Positions 37,952 to 50,497 of a DNA stretch of 64,000 nt are shown here, in pieces. The DNA is from Bombus terrestris (lineage: Eukaryota; Arthropoda; Insecta; Hymenoptera; Apidae), in the NCBI RefSeq assembly GCF_910591885.1, contig NC_063275.1, forward strand, positions 14,310,501 through 14,374,500, in the 5' to 3' direction. The notes beneath the pieces were generated by a model. It worked only from the letters and a program-made list of their open reading frames with translations, was not told the origin of the DNA and ran no database searches. Each line of letters opens with the position of its first letter. Position 1 is the stretch's first letter. Position numbers and translations under genes: made by a program.

Positions 37952-38183
37952 CTCCATGCCACGTCGATTTCTCCATCGCACCCACTTGTTGAACCCTGGT
38001 CGCCAATATTCGACGAAGTACTCTTCGGTGTACTCGACCCCGTGGCCATTCCCGAACCTGCCCTGGGTCCTGGTGGACGTCAGTATACGCGGACTGTGCA
38101 GATTCACCTCGAGGTACTCCTTGCCCTCCTTCGTGACCATATTTTTCGGGCACCAGGCCCCGCCGCCCTTGTCTTGTCTCAGC
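37952..38183 (-). CDS. Ddr: Ddr exon 2: central part of discoidin domain
   Basis: The 232-nt exon starts after acceptor TTTCCCAG and ends at donor GTACGT. One base completes the Arg codon of exon 1, followed by 77 full codons, so the downstream intron is phase 0. The peptide runs LRQDKGGGAWCP ... KEYLEVNLHS ... TRTQGRFGNGHGVEY ... WVRWRNRRGME. It covers the beta-sandwich core of the F5/8 type C fold: GAWCP holds the second conserved cysteine, and TQGR and GHGVEY contain the equivalents of DDR2 Arg105 and Glu113, two collagen contacts that are kept. Open frames of 147-184 codons on both strands at this place are shadows of this exon; only the frame containing GAWCP fits the family and the splice sites. 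Confidence 0.97.
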
Positions 38184-38500
38184 CTGGGAAACCGAGGAAT
38201 TACGACAAGAATTATTACGACGGCTCCGCCGCGGGAATATTCTCGTGCAAAGAGCATACTCTACGTTTACGTGGGTATCGCGGGATCTGCGAGAGACACT
38301 CGTGCAAAAACGCCGAATCTTTTCGTGTTTCCTTCGGTAGCCGGAGATACTGCTCCCTTGTTTCGTATGAATAAGCAATGAAGGTTGTATTTAACTTGGG
38401 GATGTGCAGCAAATTTTCTTTCCCACCAGCCAAGGGGGGAAAAACATTATTTTCCAACCCTCAGTATTTCGATACGCGTAGTAGAATAATTAATGGTTGC

Positions 38501-38571
38501 TTTTTCCTCTCCCTCTCTCTTTCTCTCTCTTCCTCCTTCTCCTCTCATTCTCTCTCTTCCTTGCTCACTCA
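38501..38571. repeat. Pyrimidine-rich (CT) low-complexity tract
   Basis: Interrupted CT/TTC repeats just upstream of Ddr exon 2 on the minus strand. Read on the Ddr sense strand it is purine-rich, so it is not the polypyrimidine tract of the exon. Confidence 0.85.
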
Positions 38572-38799
38572 TTACTTTTACCTGTATTTTTTTTTGGCGA
38601 GCGTGATTCCACACAACGATCGATCGATGTACCCGTATAAATTAATAGCGTGTGGATTGATTTACGAGCAATCGTTTAACAGGGGATCTTTTTTCACTAT
38701 CGATTTTGAGTTATTTATAATCATTTATGTGTGTCGATCCGCATTTCGAGATAATGGCTTTCAACGTTGGTGTCAGGAGACGTGGAAGATAGGAGAGAG

Positions 38800-38805
<6 letters not shown>

Positions 38806-38835
<30 letters not shown>
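38806..38835. repeat. (AG)15 microsatellite
   Basis: Fifteen AG units, the longest perfect dinucleotide repeat in the window. On the Ddr sense strand it is CT-rich. Confidence 0.95.
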
Positions 38836-38840
<5 letters not shown>

Positions 38841-39354
38841 TAGTGAGAAGGCGAGATAGACAGTGGTACAAGGTGGGAAAGCAATCGACGTTTAATCATC
38901 GCACACGTTTGTGACCTATTTATGTACAACATCGACACGGAGAACAACGACAAAGCAGTTTCGATTCCAGGCCACTTCGTCGACGATGGAACGCCGTTAT
39001 TATCCACGCTTCAACCCCTATATCTGCGTAGCTTCGACGGAATGAACAGACTCAATTTATTAAAAAGTACCTCGAGAATATTTGATTCGTATTGTTACAA
39101 TTTCGCATTGAAATTATATCTTCAGATATCATATAGCTTCTTTAAGAATTGCACGATGCACTGACTTTATAAACGTGACAGGATTTTATCAAGCGATGAA
39201 AGTGCGAATGATCAATACTTGACCTGGAAAGTTAACGATGTAACAGAAGAATATTTGAACCGAATGTTTAAAATTGTCATGTAAACGAAATCAAAATGTT
39301 ATGTGAATTTCGAAAGATTAAATGTCGTTTGGGAATTGTTGCATAAAATAAAAC

Positions 39355-39374
39355 AAAAAAAAAAAAAAAAAAAT
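39355..39374. repeat. A20 homopolymer
   Basis: About twenty A after AATAAAAC. It could be a poly(A) tail of a retrocopy on the plus strand, but the sequence to the left shows no coding resemblance, so a simple repeat is more likely. Confidence 0.9.
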
Positions 39375-42207
39375 AGATTAAAGAAAGAAATTTTTAAAGA
39401 CATTTCAATATAATTATCATTCTTCCACATTTATCGCTTTACGAGTCAAAAAGCTATCTAGAATTCAACTATGCTACAAAATATCTGGAAAAGCGAACTA
39501 CAATATTGGTGAAACATCAGAATATAATTCCTACCGTATACGACTTCTCCCGGATGCCTTACATCGTAGCAACTATGTAACACGAAAGCCTAAAATTCTC
39601 GGCTCGATTCAGGGGTATCTTCATACTCGAAGCAGCGATTTACGAGCCGAAACAATTTATCTCGTCCGTATCGAAATCTGGATGCTCGTAACTTGAACGA
39701 TCCACGAGGGAAAGCATTTTCTTATCCAACAAACAAATCCCTCGCACGATAATCTTCCAACGGAGATACGTTCTAATATATTCCTCCTAAGAACCAACCA
39801 AACGTTTCCTAGACCATACACAATCATGGACATTCCGTGAAACGAGACCCATAATTTCTAGCACGAAACGAGTTTTTAATTCAGCGAGAGCCTGGAAGAA
39901 CGTGGCCCCGATCCATACGGGATACGTGACTTCACGTTCAGTCCACTTGCTGAGCAGACACCACGGCCGACTTTCCACGCGTGCTCCCAGCTAAAAATAC
40001 TGCCGCGGCCGATAACAAGATCGCATTATATACGGGCCAGAGATTCATCGGGCGATAAGAAAGTTAGCCGGCAGAGTTTAATTTTAAGCTCTACTTGCCC
40101 CGCGCAACGAGCTTTCGGAATTAAGGATATTGGGCGAGCGAACCGCGGCTCAATCCGAGTGGCTCATTATCGCTCGCGAGGTGGTGGCTCGCTGCTAAAC
40201 AGCTCGACCGTTGGACTTCATCGGTTGGACTTCCTAGGCCGCGATACAATTTCCTTGATTTTCAAAGCTCGTTAGCCCGGTAATCGTCTTGAAATGAAAC
40301 CTTCGCCTCTACCGGTTGGCGAGACCGGCCAACTTTTTCCCCCGATATTGCGCGGATTCCCCTCGTCAATTAAAATTAATGAAAGCTGACCCACTGGCTC
40401 GCCGCGGGCAAGCCCTGCCTCTGACAGGCCGCGATACTTTGTTCCGATCCAAGCTCAACCCGGAACAGCTACTGGTAATTAATCTATTATTTCGTTGCGA
40501 TCTATCGTTCCGATTAATGGGATAGTTTGACAGTCGAGTTAGAAGACTGGTTGGATGTTTTGGATTATTTTGATGACGATGACATTTGGGTTAAATATTG
40601 GACTGGGATTTGTTGAATTTACGTATTTCGCACTGCGTTACATTAAAATTTTCGTTAAGATCTCTCGTACTAGTGAGGTGTACTTTAACAAATGGAATGT
40701 GTTAAAACAGGTTGCACGATTTGGATTATTTCAGTGATGCTAGGGTTTGTAGTAAATATCGAACAATCAGAATTTCAACAACTTATGTTATGTTTCATTT
40801 CGGTATGTTTTATATTAAAGATTTTGTTGCGACCATGGATCAGACTTATGTACTTTTCAGGCTTAGCTACAAGTACTTATTCAAACACACCAAATACCTG
40901 AAAGAGGATCAAGTACTTACTTCATCTTATCGATGACAAGATAACTTGTCTCGATTAAAACCTGCCAAACTTTCGTTACCTTTTATCGAATCCCATATTA
41001 TGATACCATATTTTCAAGTAAAAAGATAATCGGCTCTCCATCTTATAACCATTAACAACTCCACAACCTCTGATACATCCATTTATTCCCCTATTTAAGA
41101 TCATCTCCCTATACAACCAGTAACAGCGATCCTCTTATCCGCAGAAAGGAAGAGAAAACTTCATCGTGATCGTCAAAGCAAAGAAGATTTTCACCGACAA
41201 AAGATCTGCCGCGAGCGAAATCGTGCTGCGGGTGTATCGAGAGTCCAGGCTCGATTTCACAGGAAAAGCATGGAATTTCCCACGAGTGGACGTTACTTCC
41301 GGTGTATCCTATACGATCTACGTCCCGATCCAGATAGACGCTATGCATGTACGGCACAAAGCGGCTGGAGAATCTTCATGGAAATATTTCAGCTGGTTCG
41401 GTCGTCGAGCACTATCATACAGGCGGCATGCCCGCATGTAAACAATAGACCAGGCGAAACCCACTGAAAGCGTTTGCGGTTAATTAGGCAGCAATGCTGT
41501 TAACAATGTCCTGGCTTCGTCCCTCTTCTCCCCTTTCCTTCTATCCCTCGTGTCTCTCTCTCTTCTCAGCCCATTTTCGTCTATCCTATCCGCAGACCTA
41601 GCTAGTCACACCGCTGAAATTCTCCGCAACGCTGCAGCCTCGACCAGGATTTCGTTCGAATAAAGTTATCCCCGACCTCTCCTTCAACCGACTGATTCCA
41701 CGATCGCCTCGAGGTCGCTAATTGTCTGTCGTTCCTGCGGGCTAATTACGTCAGCAAGGAAATTAACCGCCGCACAGAGATCGCTGAAAATTTCGACAAC
41801 GACGATAGAACGTCTGGCTACCGATCCCCGCCATCAAATTTCTATTTCCTTTTCTCTTGACAATATTTGAAAGTTGGTCGAGCCTGGTTCCCAATGTGTA
41901 TAATTTTTTTACATGGTTGTCTGACGTTGAAATATAGTTTGACGGCACGACATCGCGTGGTTGAGACGCGCAATGATATTTTAGGATGTTAATGAGGATT
42001 ATACAATGTTTTGGAAGTTCGCGAGTAGGTTTGCAGATAGTTTGTAAATTTATACTTTAATTTAGTATGTCTTGAAGTTATTAGACAAGGTCTTACTTCC
42101 GTCAAGAAGTAACTTGTGGTATCTGTTGGTTGTAACGCTATGACAAAACAATTAACATTGTTTTGCATTTTGAAGTTGCATTTTCAATAATATGGAATGT
42201 ACGTATG

Positions 42208-42306
42208 TACAGTGGCTACAAAAATTACTGCCACGTCGTTGTATTTCTTCTAATATTTAGGTATATACCAGTCGATTAGATCCAAGTTTATTAAATTTCG
42301 TGTCAT
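42208..42306. mobile_element. Related Tc1/mariner-type terminal fragment
   Basis: It begins TACAGTGGCTACAAAAATTA, close to published-style Tc1-like ends (CAGTGG...AAAA.TA.T). It aligns over about 99 bases with 54768-54867, including the shared distal block ATCCAAgTtTaTTAAATTTCGT (bases that differ in lower case). I could not find the opposite inverted repeat downstream, so this looks like a single remaining end or a divergent copy. Confidence 0.38.
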
Positions 42307-45300
42307 TTACTAGTACTTTCATATCGATACTATGAAATCACGTGTACAATCTAATAAAAAAGATCCTTCGAATATAAATACTTTACAAGTATCGAATATC
42401 ACACTCGTTGAATATCTTTGATTTCACGAGTACATTACACAAGTAGCTCTTGTAAAATTGAATTTCATTAAGACAACTTTCTTATTTACTCGTAAATATC
42501 GAATCACTAAATTCAAAATCATAAATCAGTATTTGCAAACGGTTTTGAAAGCATTCGGGCTTTTGCAGAAATCCGTCACTTCATCTTGATGAGTTTTCTT
42601 TTTTCCTTTAAAATCACACGACGTTCCTAACCGAAATTACTTTAATTCCCTCCTGAGTGGTTTACAGTTCTCGCAAAGGCAAAACGTTAACCAAGACGTT
42701 TCAATGAAGATTGTGGTCGCCTCCCAAGAAGCATGCGTTCCGCTGCGTTTACGTAATCGAATCATGGCCGGAGTACGTAGCATGATAGCGATAACAGTTT
42801 CTTTCGTTAATAACGTCATCAACGTGGCCAGATGCACTACTGTGTCGGCCGTAACAAAATGAAAGAGAACGACGCTCGAGGAATCGCGAGGACTTCTCTT
42901 ATGTTCGTTCTCGAAACCAGAACAAATTCGTCCACTAGAAAAACGCTGCACTTGCCTCGTTTCGGGAACAGCAAACGCGTAAAAGAAGTTCGAAACGCAG
43001 TAGTTAAAGATACGTAAGGGTTCTCGTACCTTTAATCATAAAATTCTACAGGAGACCATAAACAGCGACCGTAACAACTTCATCGGACTGAAAACCTTCC
43101 CTTTTAGGTTCCAAAGATAGATGAAATTCTTCTGAGTAATACTAAAATTCTGTGCGTAGAGATGATAAATAAAACGGATACAGAAAAGAATGTGAGTTAG
43201 ATGGATCATAGTACAATAGGTATATCTTCTCTGAACACACGAATCTTTGTTGTAGGTTAAAGATTGTCGTATTTTAAATTGGTTAATAGGAGGGACGCAG
43301 AAGACTGGTAAAAGTGACGAAACTGCGCATTGAAACTAATCCTTCAAACTCTTGCTGATTTTGCCTCAATATCAATTTTATTTGCAGATACTTGTATGCG
43401 TTGGCATGAATGTGACATTATGTAAAAATTGTTTACTAAAAAAACTGAAGATTGCAAATAGTTAAGTTAGAAAAGTTGAAGGTTCCTAAAAGAATTATAC
43501 ATTTTATGTATAATTTATTCTGTCACGAATGTATGAATGTCAGGAATGAACACGTGTGTATGTCACCAATGTGTCTCGTTTCTTGTATATTTTATCTTAT
43601 TTCTGGACAAAAATTCACTTATGTCACACTTTTATTGAACTCTTTATATAACATTGAACGACGAGAAGAAGAAATGGGACATGTCGAGACCAAGTGAGAT
43701 TTGAAAATATTTGCATCGACGTAGACTCTGAGCGTCAATCACTAACATAATATAAAACTGATGTCGACGTCTATCCTACGACTATATCTACATACGCTGC
43801 CAAAACTCTATCAACAAAGAGTTTCCAAAATATCAAAGGTAGAGCCAAACAGGAACTAGATCAATCGATGAAAATCTCTCAAACAAATGTGCCGTGCTGT
43901 TATCCTCAAAATGCATCGAATCGAAACAAGATAATTCAGCTTCGTAATTAGAAGCCTAACCTTTTGCTGTTTTACATGGAATGCCGCCATCAGAGTATTC
44001 TAATTTCTTGGAAGATAGTTACGGAGTTCGATCCTAATAGGAAGCCAATAGTCCCGAGGAAATTTACGGTAGCAGGCAGGGAGACCAACCGACCGAGCAA
44101 GCCAAGCAGCCTTATAGCTCGGCCACTCCAAAGTAGCCTCGCTGAGAAATGCGCCCGAGTGGAAGCTCGGCCGACCAGAGAGGCATTACGCTGCCTCATC
44201 AGTCGAAAGGTGCATTAGCATTGCTAATGACTTGCGATCGTTACCGCCACACGCCACACCGAACACCATCCTCGTCTCGCCAACCTTGAGTCCTGGCTAC
44301 GTTTGTTATTCGAAAATGAGCCATCACGATCGTGTCTGTAAAACTAACACCCGAGATAGCTTCGTCCTTTTTCTCTTTCCATCTTCTTCTTTTCACTTCG
44401 TAAAGTAGTTGGCATGGTAACGGCTAAGGTATGTCATTTATCTTTAGAAACTGCAGACATTCGTGCTAGTTTTTCAGAACAGTAATATTTGATTAAGTAA
44501 TCGTGTTGATTTCAAGGAGATAAGGTTCTATCCCCGTACGAGGTACACGGTACAGACTTCCGTGAAAAATTAACTTCTATTATTCAGTATTCTATACTCG
44601 AGCCACGTCCCTGATGAATTTTTCCAGACGACGGAGGGATTAAACCCTCGTACTGTCAATTCGCGACGATACATCCCGAATAATGAACGACCGAATGTGC
44701 AAACCGTATATATATAGTAATCGAATTACAAAGTTGCCTTGTCGAGCGCTGGTGTCGTCCGTAAATCAATACGATCACCGATGTGTAAGCGAAAAGAATT
44801 TACGGCGCGGTCACTTTCGACGACTTAGTCCCTGAACGGCGAACGATATTCGAGCCACGTTCGCAGACCGCTCGATTCCTTTTATTATCTGCCCGCGTAC
44901 GTGAGCTTCCATCGTTCGCTGCGATGACGGCATCTAGCTTTCGTCTGTGATTCTGCTGGCGCGTTCGACGAACGTCGAATTTAATTAAATTTTTCTATAA
45001 TACGGCAATCTCGGTGATAGCAGCAGTCAACGCGACCCGGTCCACTCCGGGATTCGTGAAAACCCCTTAGACTCGTACTCGAGTGAAACTAGGAACATTG
45101 CGCGATATAACGGTAATGTTTCGACGAGAACTAACGTTCTCTCTAATTAGACGCGAAATGAGCGACTATTAGAGTGCACCTCGTGGTGCATTCCGGAAGA
45201 CGAACAGCCACTCGTGTGACGCTGAAAAGTATGCATTTTCGGCTAACAAGCTCGCGCCCGATGCCCGGAATATACGCTGGATCATACAGTGGTTCATAAA

Positions 45301-46546
45301 AATATTTGGGCGCTTGGAGAAAGCTTCCATTGGTGTATTATGTGTTATATAGAACATTTTGAAATATTATTACAGTCGTAATGAGGCTGAGACTGAGATA
45401 TGTTTTACCATGATTATATCGGTAAAGTTCGATTGGTAGATCTGTAAATCTATGAAAAATGTACAGGATATTTAGTAAAAATACAAAAGTATTTGAACAT
45501 TATATTGATAAATCTCGATATTAAGTGGATCCATCTTTAACACTCGCCATGTGTACTTATTTTATATTAAATATGTTTACAGTAAATCTTTCGCAACTTC
45601 TATATAGATTTTCAGATTGTTTTCAAGTTCCATCAATATAATAAGGGCATTGCCAATGAAATTCCGAAGTTTTATATGTGTATGTATGTGTTCAGAGATG
45701 TATTAAAAAGTGTACGAAATCAGTATCAGAAAATAAGGTACCGCTGATATAAATAGAAAAAAGGAGGAGAACAAGGATGAAGGAAGAAGATTGAATGGAT
45801 CACAGATGGAGGCGATTGGAAACGAGTGATTCGATATTGTAGAAATTTTCGAGGCAGAGAGGTAATTTAATCTCTTAATGGCCGTTTTCTCGACGGGAAT
45901 TATAAATATTGCCCCTCTTCGCTCGGATTTTCAGCTTAACATTCGGTGAATAGCAACTGGCCGCTTGTATTTCACCGTTCGAACAAATATCGAAGGGTAA
46001 TTTTTCACTGATTTGTTGGAAATTCAACTTCTTGTAATTAATTCTGTCTCGAGGGAACATTTTTTAACGGCAAGTTATACAGGCAGTGGTTCTGAAACGT
46101 ATCAAAAGGTAAGAGCTGTAGTGCCTTTGGAAGTAATTATGTTTCTGTGATTTTAACTCTGGTAATTATATAAGCTAAATTAAACAAGGTGCACTGATAT
46201 AAATCTTTGGATAAAATGCTGCGCAGACGTTGCAAATACAAATGTTATTTCCGACTATCACAGTACATTTTCATTAACTGACTGATTAAAATTTCTGGCA
46301 GTACGTTTCGTTCAGATATACACTCTGTAAGAAGAACGATTCTTAACGCATTTAAGAATTATCCCGTTTCCAATGTTAAACCATGAAAAGATTTAATATT
46401 ATACTGAGAAAACTCATCAATTACACGAAACATACTAAATCAAAGGTTTCCCTTATTCATATCTGTCGCTACTCAATCTTACTTTTATTATTATATATTC
46501 GTTAAGCTCTTTCAACAAATCTTGACTTTCGTATTTTGTGATTTTC

Positions 46547-46587
46547 TATAGTACTTGTATTTAGTATAGTATAGTATATAGTACTTG
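46547..46587. repeat. TATAG-type simple repeat flanked by TAGTACTTG
   Basis: TATAGTACTTG ... TAGTATAGTATAGTATATAG ... TACTTG: a short pentamer repeat between two copies of TAGTACTTG. Confidence 0.75.
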
Positions 46588-47439
46588 ATCACACAGCAAC
46601 AATGCCTGTTTCTAACAATACTTCCAAGAATTCTACAAACAAACACAAACGCCAACAATCTAATATCCTTCGAACTAAACAACTATCCTCGACTACACAG
46701 TTAACTAGACGTCTCAAACAACCAGAAACACCTAGAACCACAATCAACTCTTGTAGTATCTAGTAACAGCACTTGCTCAGCTCGCTGGTTGATTTATTGC
46801 ATACGCAACGACACGTGGCGAAACAGCCGAAGAAGAGTACCACGTGTTGCTTCCCTTCGTCTTCGCCGAGTGGACAAATAATTCCTTGCAGTTTTAGAGC
46901 GTGCGAGCTTTATCCAGTCCAAAACCTGCTGACACGCTTCTTTCGCGGGGAACTTAACCGGAGGTCCCATCTGAAAGAAATCCCTATTACCAGCCGGAGT
47001 CAAAGACGTGTCCTCCTAACTTTTCCAATCTCGCTCGCGCGACTTGTTTCGCAGGTCAACGAGTCTCTCCGCAGTTTGCTCGGTCGATCGAATATTTTCG
47101 ATGGACTATCGTGAAAAGGGGGCACGCGGGGATGGGAGAACGGCGACACGGATTTATAGGGAAGCGGCGGGTTATGGCGTGCCAATGGAAAGCGGGAGAA
47201 CAAGCGAATATATAGCGGGGAGGCAGCGCGTTCTTTCACGCTCGCGCGCACACCTGTCCCTCGTTGGTTGCTGCTCCCGGGCTTGCGAAGCTTGCGGGAA
47301 CGGTTATCGAATATGCCGGGAATGCTGCCGCCGAATATGCCATCAGCCAAATGATCCGTGAAAATTCCGGCTGCCCCGGTGCGATTTTACGCGAGCTCGA
47401 TCGAGCCTCTTTTTTTTTCTATTCCCGTACATGGTCGCG

Positions 47440-47530
47440 TGCGCGCGTCATACAATCTTGCATACGTACGTGTGTACATGTGTGTATGCATGAATGAGTA
47501 CATAGAGGTACGTACGTACGCGTACGAGTA
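47440..47530. repeat. Alternating purine-pyrimidine stretch
   Basis: CGTGCGCGCG, ACGTACGTGTGTACATGTGT and ACGTACGTACGCGTACG follow each other within 90 bases. Alternating CG/TG/TA steps of this kind favour left-handed (Z) DNA. Confidence 0.6.
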
Positions 47531-48908
47531 GGGAGATGGAGATGGAAAAGCAGCGTGGTCTGAGCTGGAAGAACGAGGGAGGAAAAAGCTGCAGTCATAC
47601 CAGAACCGTCGATATTAAAGCTTATACTGAATGACAGCGATGCTCGATGGAACGTCACGGATTGATTCTGCTTCCATTTCGAAGCGATCCGTGGATCTCG
47701 ATACGGAGCACTTGTCAATAAATAGAACCGTTCCTTCTCATACTCCACCCTTCTTCCTCTCTTTCTCTTTCTAGTTTCCGTCTCTTTTGGTCCGTGCTCT
47801 TTTAGTAAATCGTCTTGAAAATTCGCAAGGCGTCAATCACGGCCATCCATGACATCCGGCCAGAGTTATGAAACCGTTTTAACCTATCGAGAAGGGCAAA
47901 TAAGAAAAGCTTCGAAATAAAGTTCTCAGGATGATATCGTTGCTTCTTCGCTGAACACGAATAGGTCCATGATGAACGTCAAATATTCAAGTTACAATTT
48001 AATTAATAGTTAACATAATGATTTCATTTATCTTTCACTCAAATTCTTATTTTCTTTAGCAACTTAGTTATCAACATCTACTTTATTCAAGAGGTCTGGG
48101 GTATAGCCCAGCAGGATCAAAGACCGCAATCGTCGTACAGATTACTCAAGGAACTTTTTCAAGGGGTCGCTTCAATTTACACCGGACTTATCCTACATAA
48201 GGGCTCGTTCCAGAATTAGACCTTGCTGCCGAATCTATTAGGCGGAAATGGAGCGATTTTTCTACCGTCACGACCCCCGGCTCTTTAAGCTCCCGCACGA
48301 CATCGGTCTGTGAGGGCAGCACCAGCCACGCGGGGTCGTTCGTGGATCCTTTTTCAAAGTCCGTCGTTAAGCACGATAAACCGGATGAAAAAGCGACGAC
48401 TTATACATTTATAATACCATATCACCCTATCTTCGTCCTTCTCGCGTATCCTTGGCGTCGGTTACAGATGGAAGGAGCCGGGACGCATCCGGCTCGATCC
48501 CCCCAGGAGAGCCTCCACAAGTCAAACTCAATCTGCAAATGGGGCGATCCCATTTTCGTTACTTCGATGCCACGAGTTCGACCTGTCGACTCCATCGGTT
48601 CTCGATGCGGGCCACGTATGAACTTTCGTGCACGGCTAGATGTGACGTCGCGTGTTTCGATGGACTGGGGTCTTGTCGTGAACGTCGCGTTCGTTTGATG
48701 GCAAATTTATCGGACGCACGGATGGAACCCCAAGATACAACATACATAGTGGTAAATTGAACGTAAGCGGGGAATTAGGGCACCGAGAGACCTGGAATTT
48801 AATTTGCAATTTATTCTCCGTTCGACCGATAGATAAATTGCGAACGTTTGGAATGTGAAATTGAAATCAGGCTTTATTCGTTTTAATCCATAATTGCAGG
48901 CGTTTGCA

Positions 48909-48925
48909 TTTTTTTTTTTTTTTTT
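48909..48925. repeat. T17 homopolymer
   Basis: Seventeen T in AT-rich intron sequence. Confidence 0.9.
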
Positions 48926-49361
48926 ATCTTCATAGACAAATGTTTCTCAAACTCTTGCAATTTTAATTATTAAAATAATGTTTCGTGCAAGTTAATTTAA
49001 TGTTACCATTTAATTTGATATGTAAACATTATTTGTTGAGAAACAATATCGACTAACCCCATAAATTAGAGAGTAAAAAAAGGTGTGTTGAATTTACAAT
49101 CTTTTAAGAATTTCCATGGAATTTACGCCTATTTATAATATTTTGCAATAAACAAACTTATGCAAGTTGACAATTTCATTTTTTGAGAAGTTCGCTATTG
49201 ATGTGGTAGTCGTTGCAGTTTCTGAAAGACTCATATTATTTATTTGTTAAGAGTTTTTTTTTTTCAATTGCTAGTGCTTACAGCTTCTACTGGTTTTAGA
49301 TTGTAATAAAGAAAAGGAAACACAGATTTGTCTCAGAGATGAGGGATTAGAGACTAACTAT

Positions 49362-49928
49362 ATGATAATGGGTATAAAATGTGCGGAACAAGCGTACTAC
49401 ATGTTTAACTTCATTTTCATACGTACAATTCAGTTTACTCATGTGCGCAAACATGGAATGCGGTCAAGTTTCATCGCGGTAGTGACAAGCCTGAATTTTG
49501 CACTGCAAACAACCGTTAGCATAAGATCAACTAATCTTCTGTGGAAGAGGAAACATCACGCAGCACTGAGCAAACACCGTCAAGAAACAAAATCACGTTC
49601 GGGGCAACTACAATTTCTCCGTGTCTGCTGTATCGCGTTTAACCCTGGTGAAACTCTGACGAAACGATGTAACGTTATTTGGATTGTAGCGTATCAGTCA
49701 GTCTCTATAATAACAGCAGATCATTTTTACACTGTATGCGTATTTAAGAGGAACATTACGATAGAGAAATATGGCGTTTCAAGTATCGAAGAATCAGAAG
49801 CCTTCTTATCTTTTGTACCTCGCACTCGTATAGCGATTACAAATTTTATTACGATGTTGCAGTTTTGGAACGCGGTATATATAAACAAAGTTTTACTATT
49901 TCTATCTAGCATGAATATTATATTTTAG
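49362..49928 (+). other. Long open frame without recognised homology (188 codons)
   Basis: This is the longest complete ATG-to-stop frame in the window. The product is basic in the middle, with hydrophobic ends (YYMFNFIFIRTIQF near residue 12; FLSSMNIIF at the end). I recognise no domain, signal peptide or transposase motif. It lies in ordinary AT-rich intron DNA with no obvious promoter or poly(A) signal tied to it. In 64 kb and six frames one frame of this length can arise by chance, so I do not call it a gene. Confidence 0.15.
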
Positions 49929-50373
49929 AACCGCAAAAATCTTTAGGGAAATCTAACCTCAACATAAGTACTACAATGAACACCGTTCTACGATAAGTTG
50001 ATATTCCAAATCCTTAAATCTACGACCTCTAATCACGAGAATAAAGCGTACACGCGACGACAGTTTAGTGCGATAATGAAAACGTCTACACGAACAGAAA
50101 CAATGAGAGACAAGAAGGGTGACCGCGGCTGCGGTAATTTATCGCGACCGATTTAAATAAATTATCAAGAAACTTTTCACACCTGGTACGTTGTTGAATA
50201 ATCGTAGTTTAATCGATGCTTCGAATGTTCCAGTTTCGAACAGGGGATGGAAGGAGGATGGAAAACAAAGGGAGTCAGCATATCCGCGGAAACGCGGAAA
50301 CTTTTCGGCAAAAGCTACGCGAAATCGTTATGGAACGATGGAAACTGCGTGGCTGAGCATATTTCAACGGTGG

Positions 50374-50401
50374 ACAGTCGACGAAATACATCGTCGACTG
50401 T
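50374..50401. repeat. Perfect 11-bp inverted repeat, 6-base loop
   Basis: ACAGTCGACGA (50374-50384), loop AATACA, TCGTCGACTGT (50391-50401). The arms are perfect. It lies in a GC-richer island of intron 1. Function unknown. Confidence 0.88.
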
Positions 50402-50479
50402 ATCCAACGACTATCCTCAGTGAATATCTGTCTGGCGGGCCTTGTTAAGCACGTTCCCTTGTTTCTTTCTCTCCTTTCC

Positions 50480-50497
50480 TTTTTTTTTTTTTTTTTT
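50480..50497. repeat. T18 homopolymer
   Basis: Eighteen T inside a longer pyrimidine-rich stretch. Confidence 0.9.

Noticed and set aside
37824..38381. Several long open frames on both strands (147-184 codons) overlapping Ddr exon 2
   Set aside because: They are shadows of the real exon. Only the minus frame with GAWCP and WRNRRG matches a family and has splice sites in phase.
39340..39380. AATAAAA followed by A20, considered as the poly(A) end of a retrocopy
   Set aside because: The 500 bases to the left contain no recognisable coding sequence and no target-site duplication was seen.
46257..46275. TATCACAG, the seed of the miR-2 family
   Set aside because: The flanking bases do not match the rest of the mature microRNA and no hairpin can be drawn around it.
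47264..47497. Plus-strand frame with alanine-rich start (MVAAPGLAKLAGTVIEYAG)
   Set aside because: It looked coding at first, but there is no family match, and the frame ends in Z-DNA-like repeat; the opposite strand is equally open.
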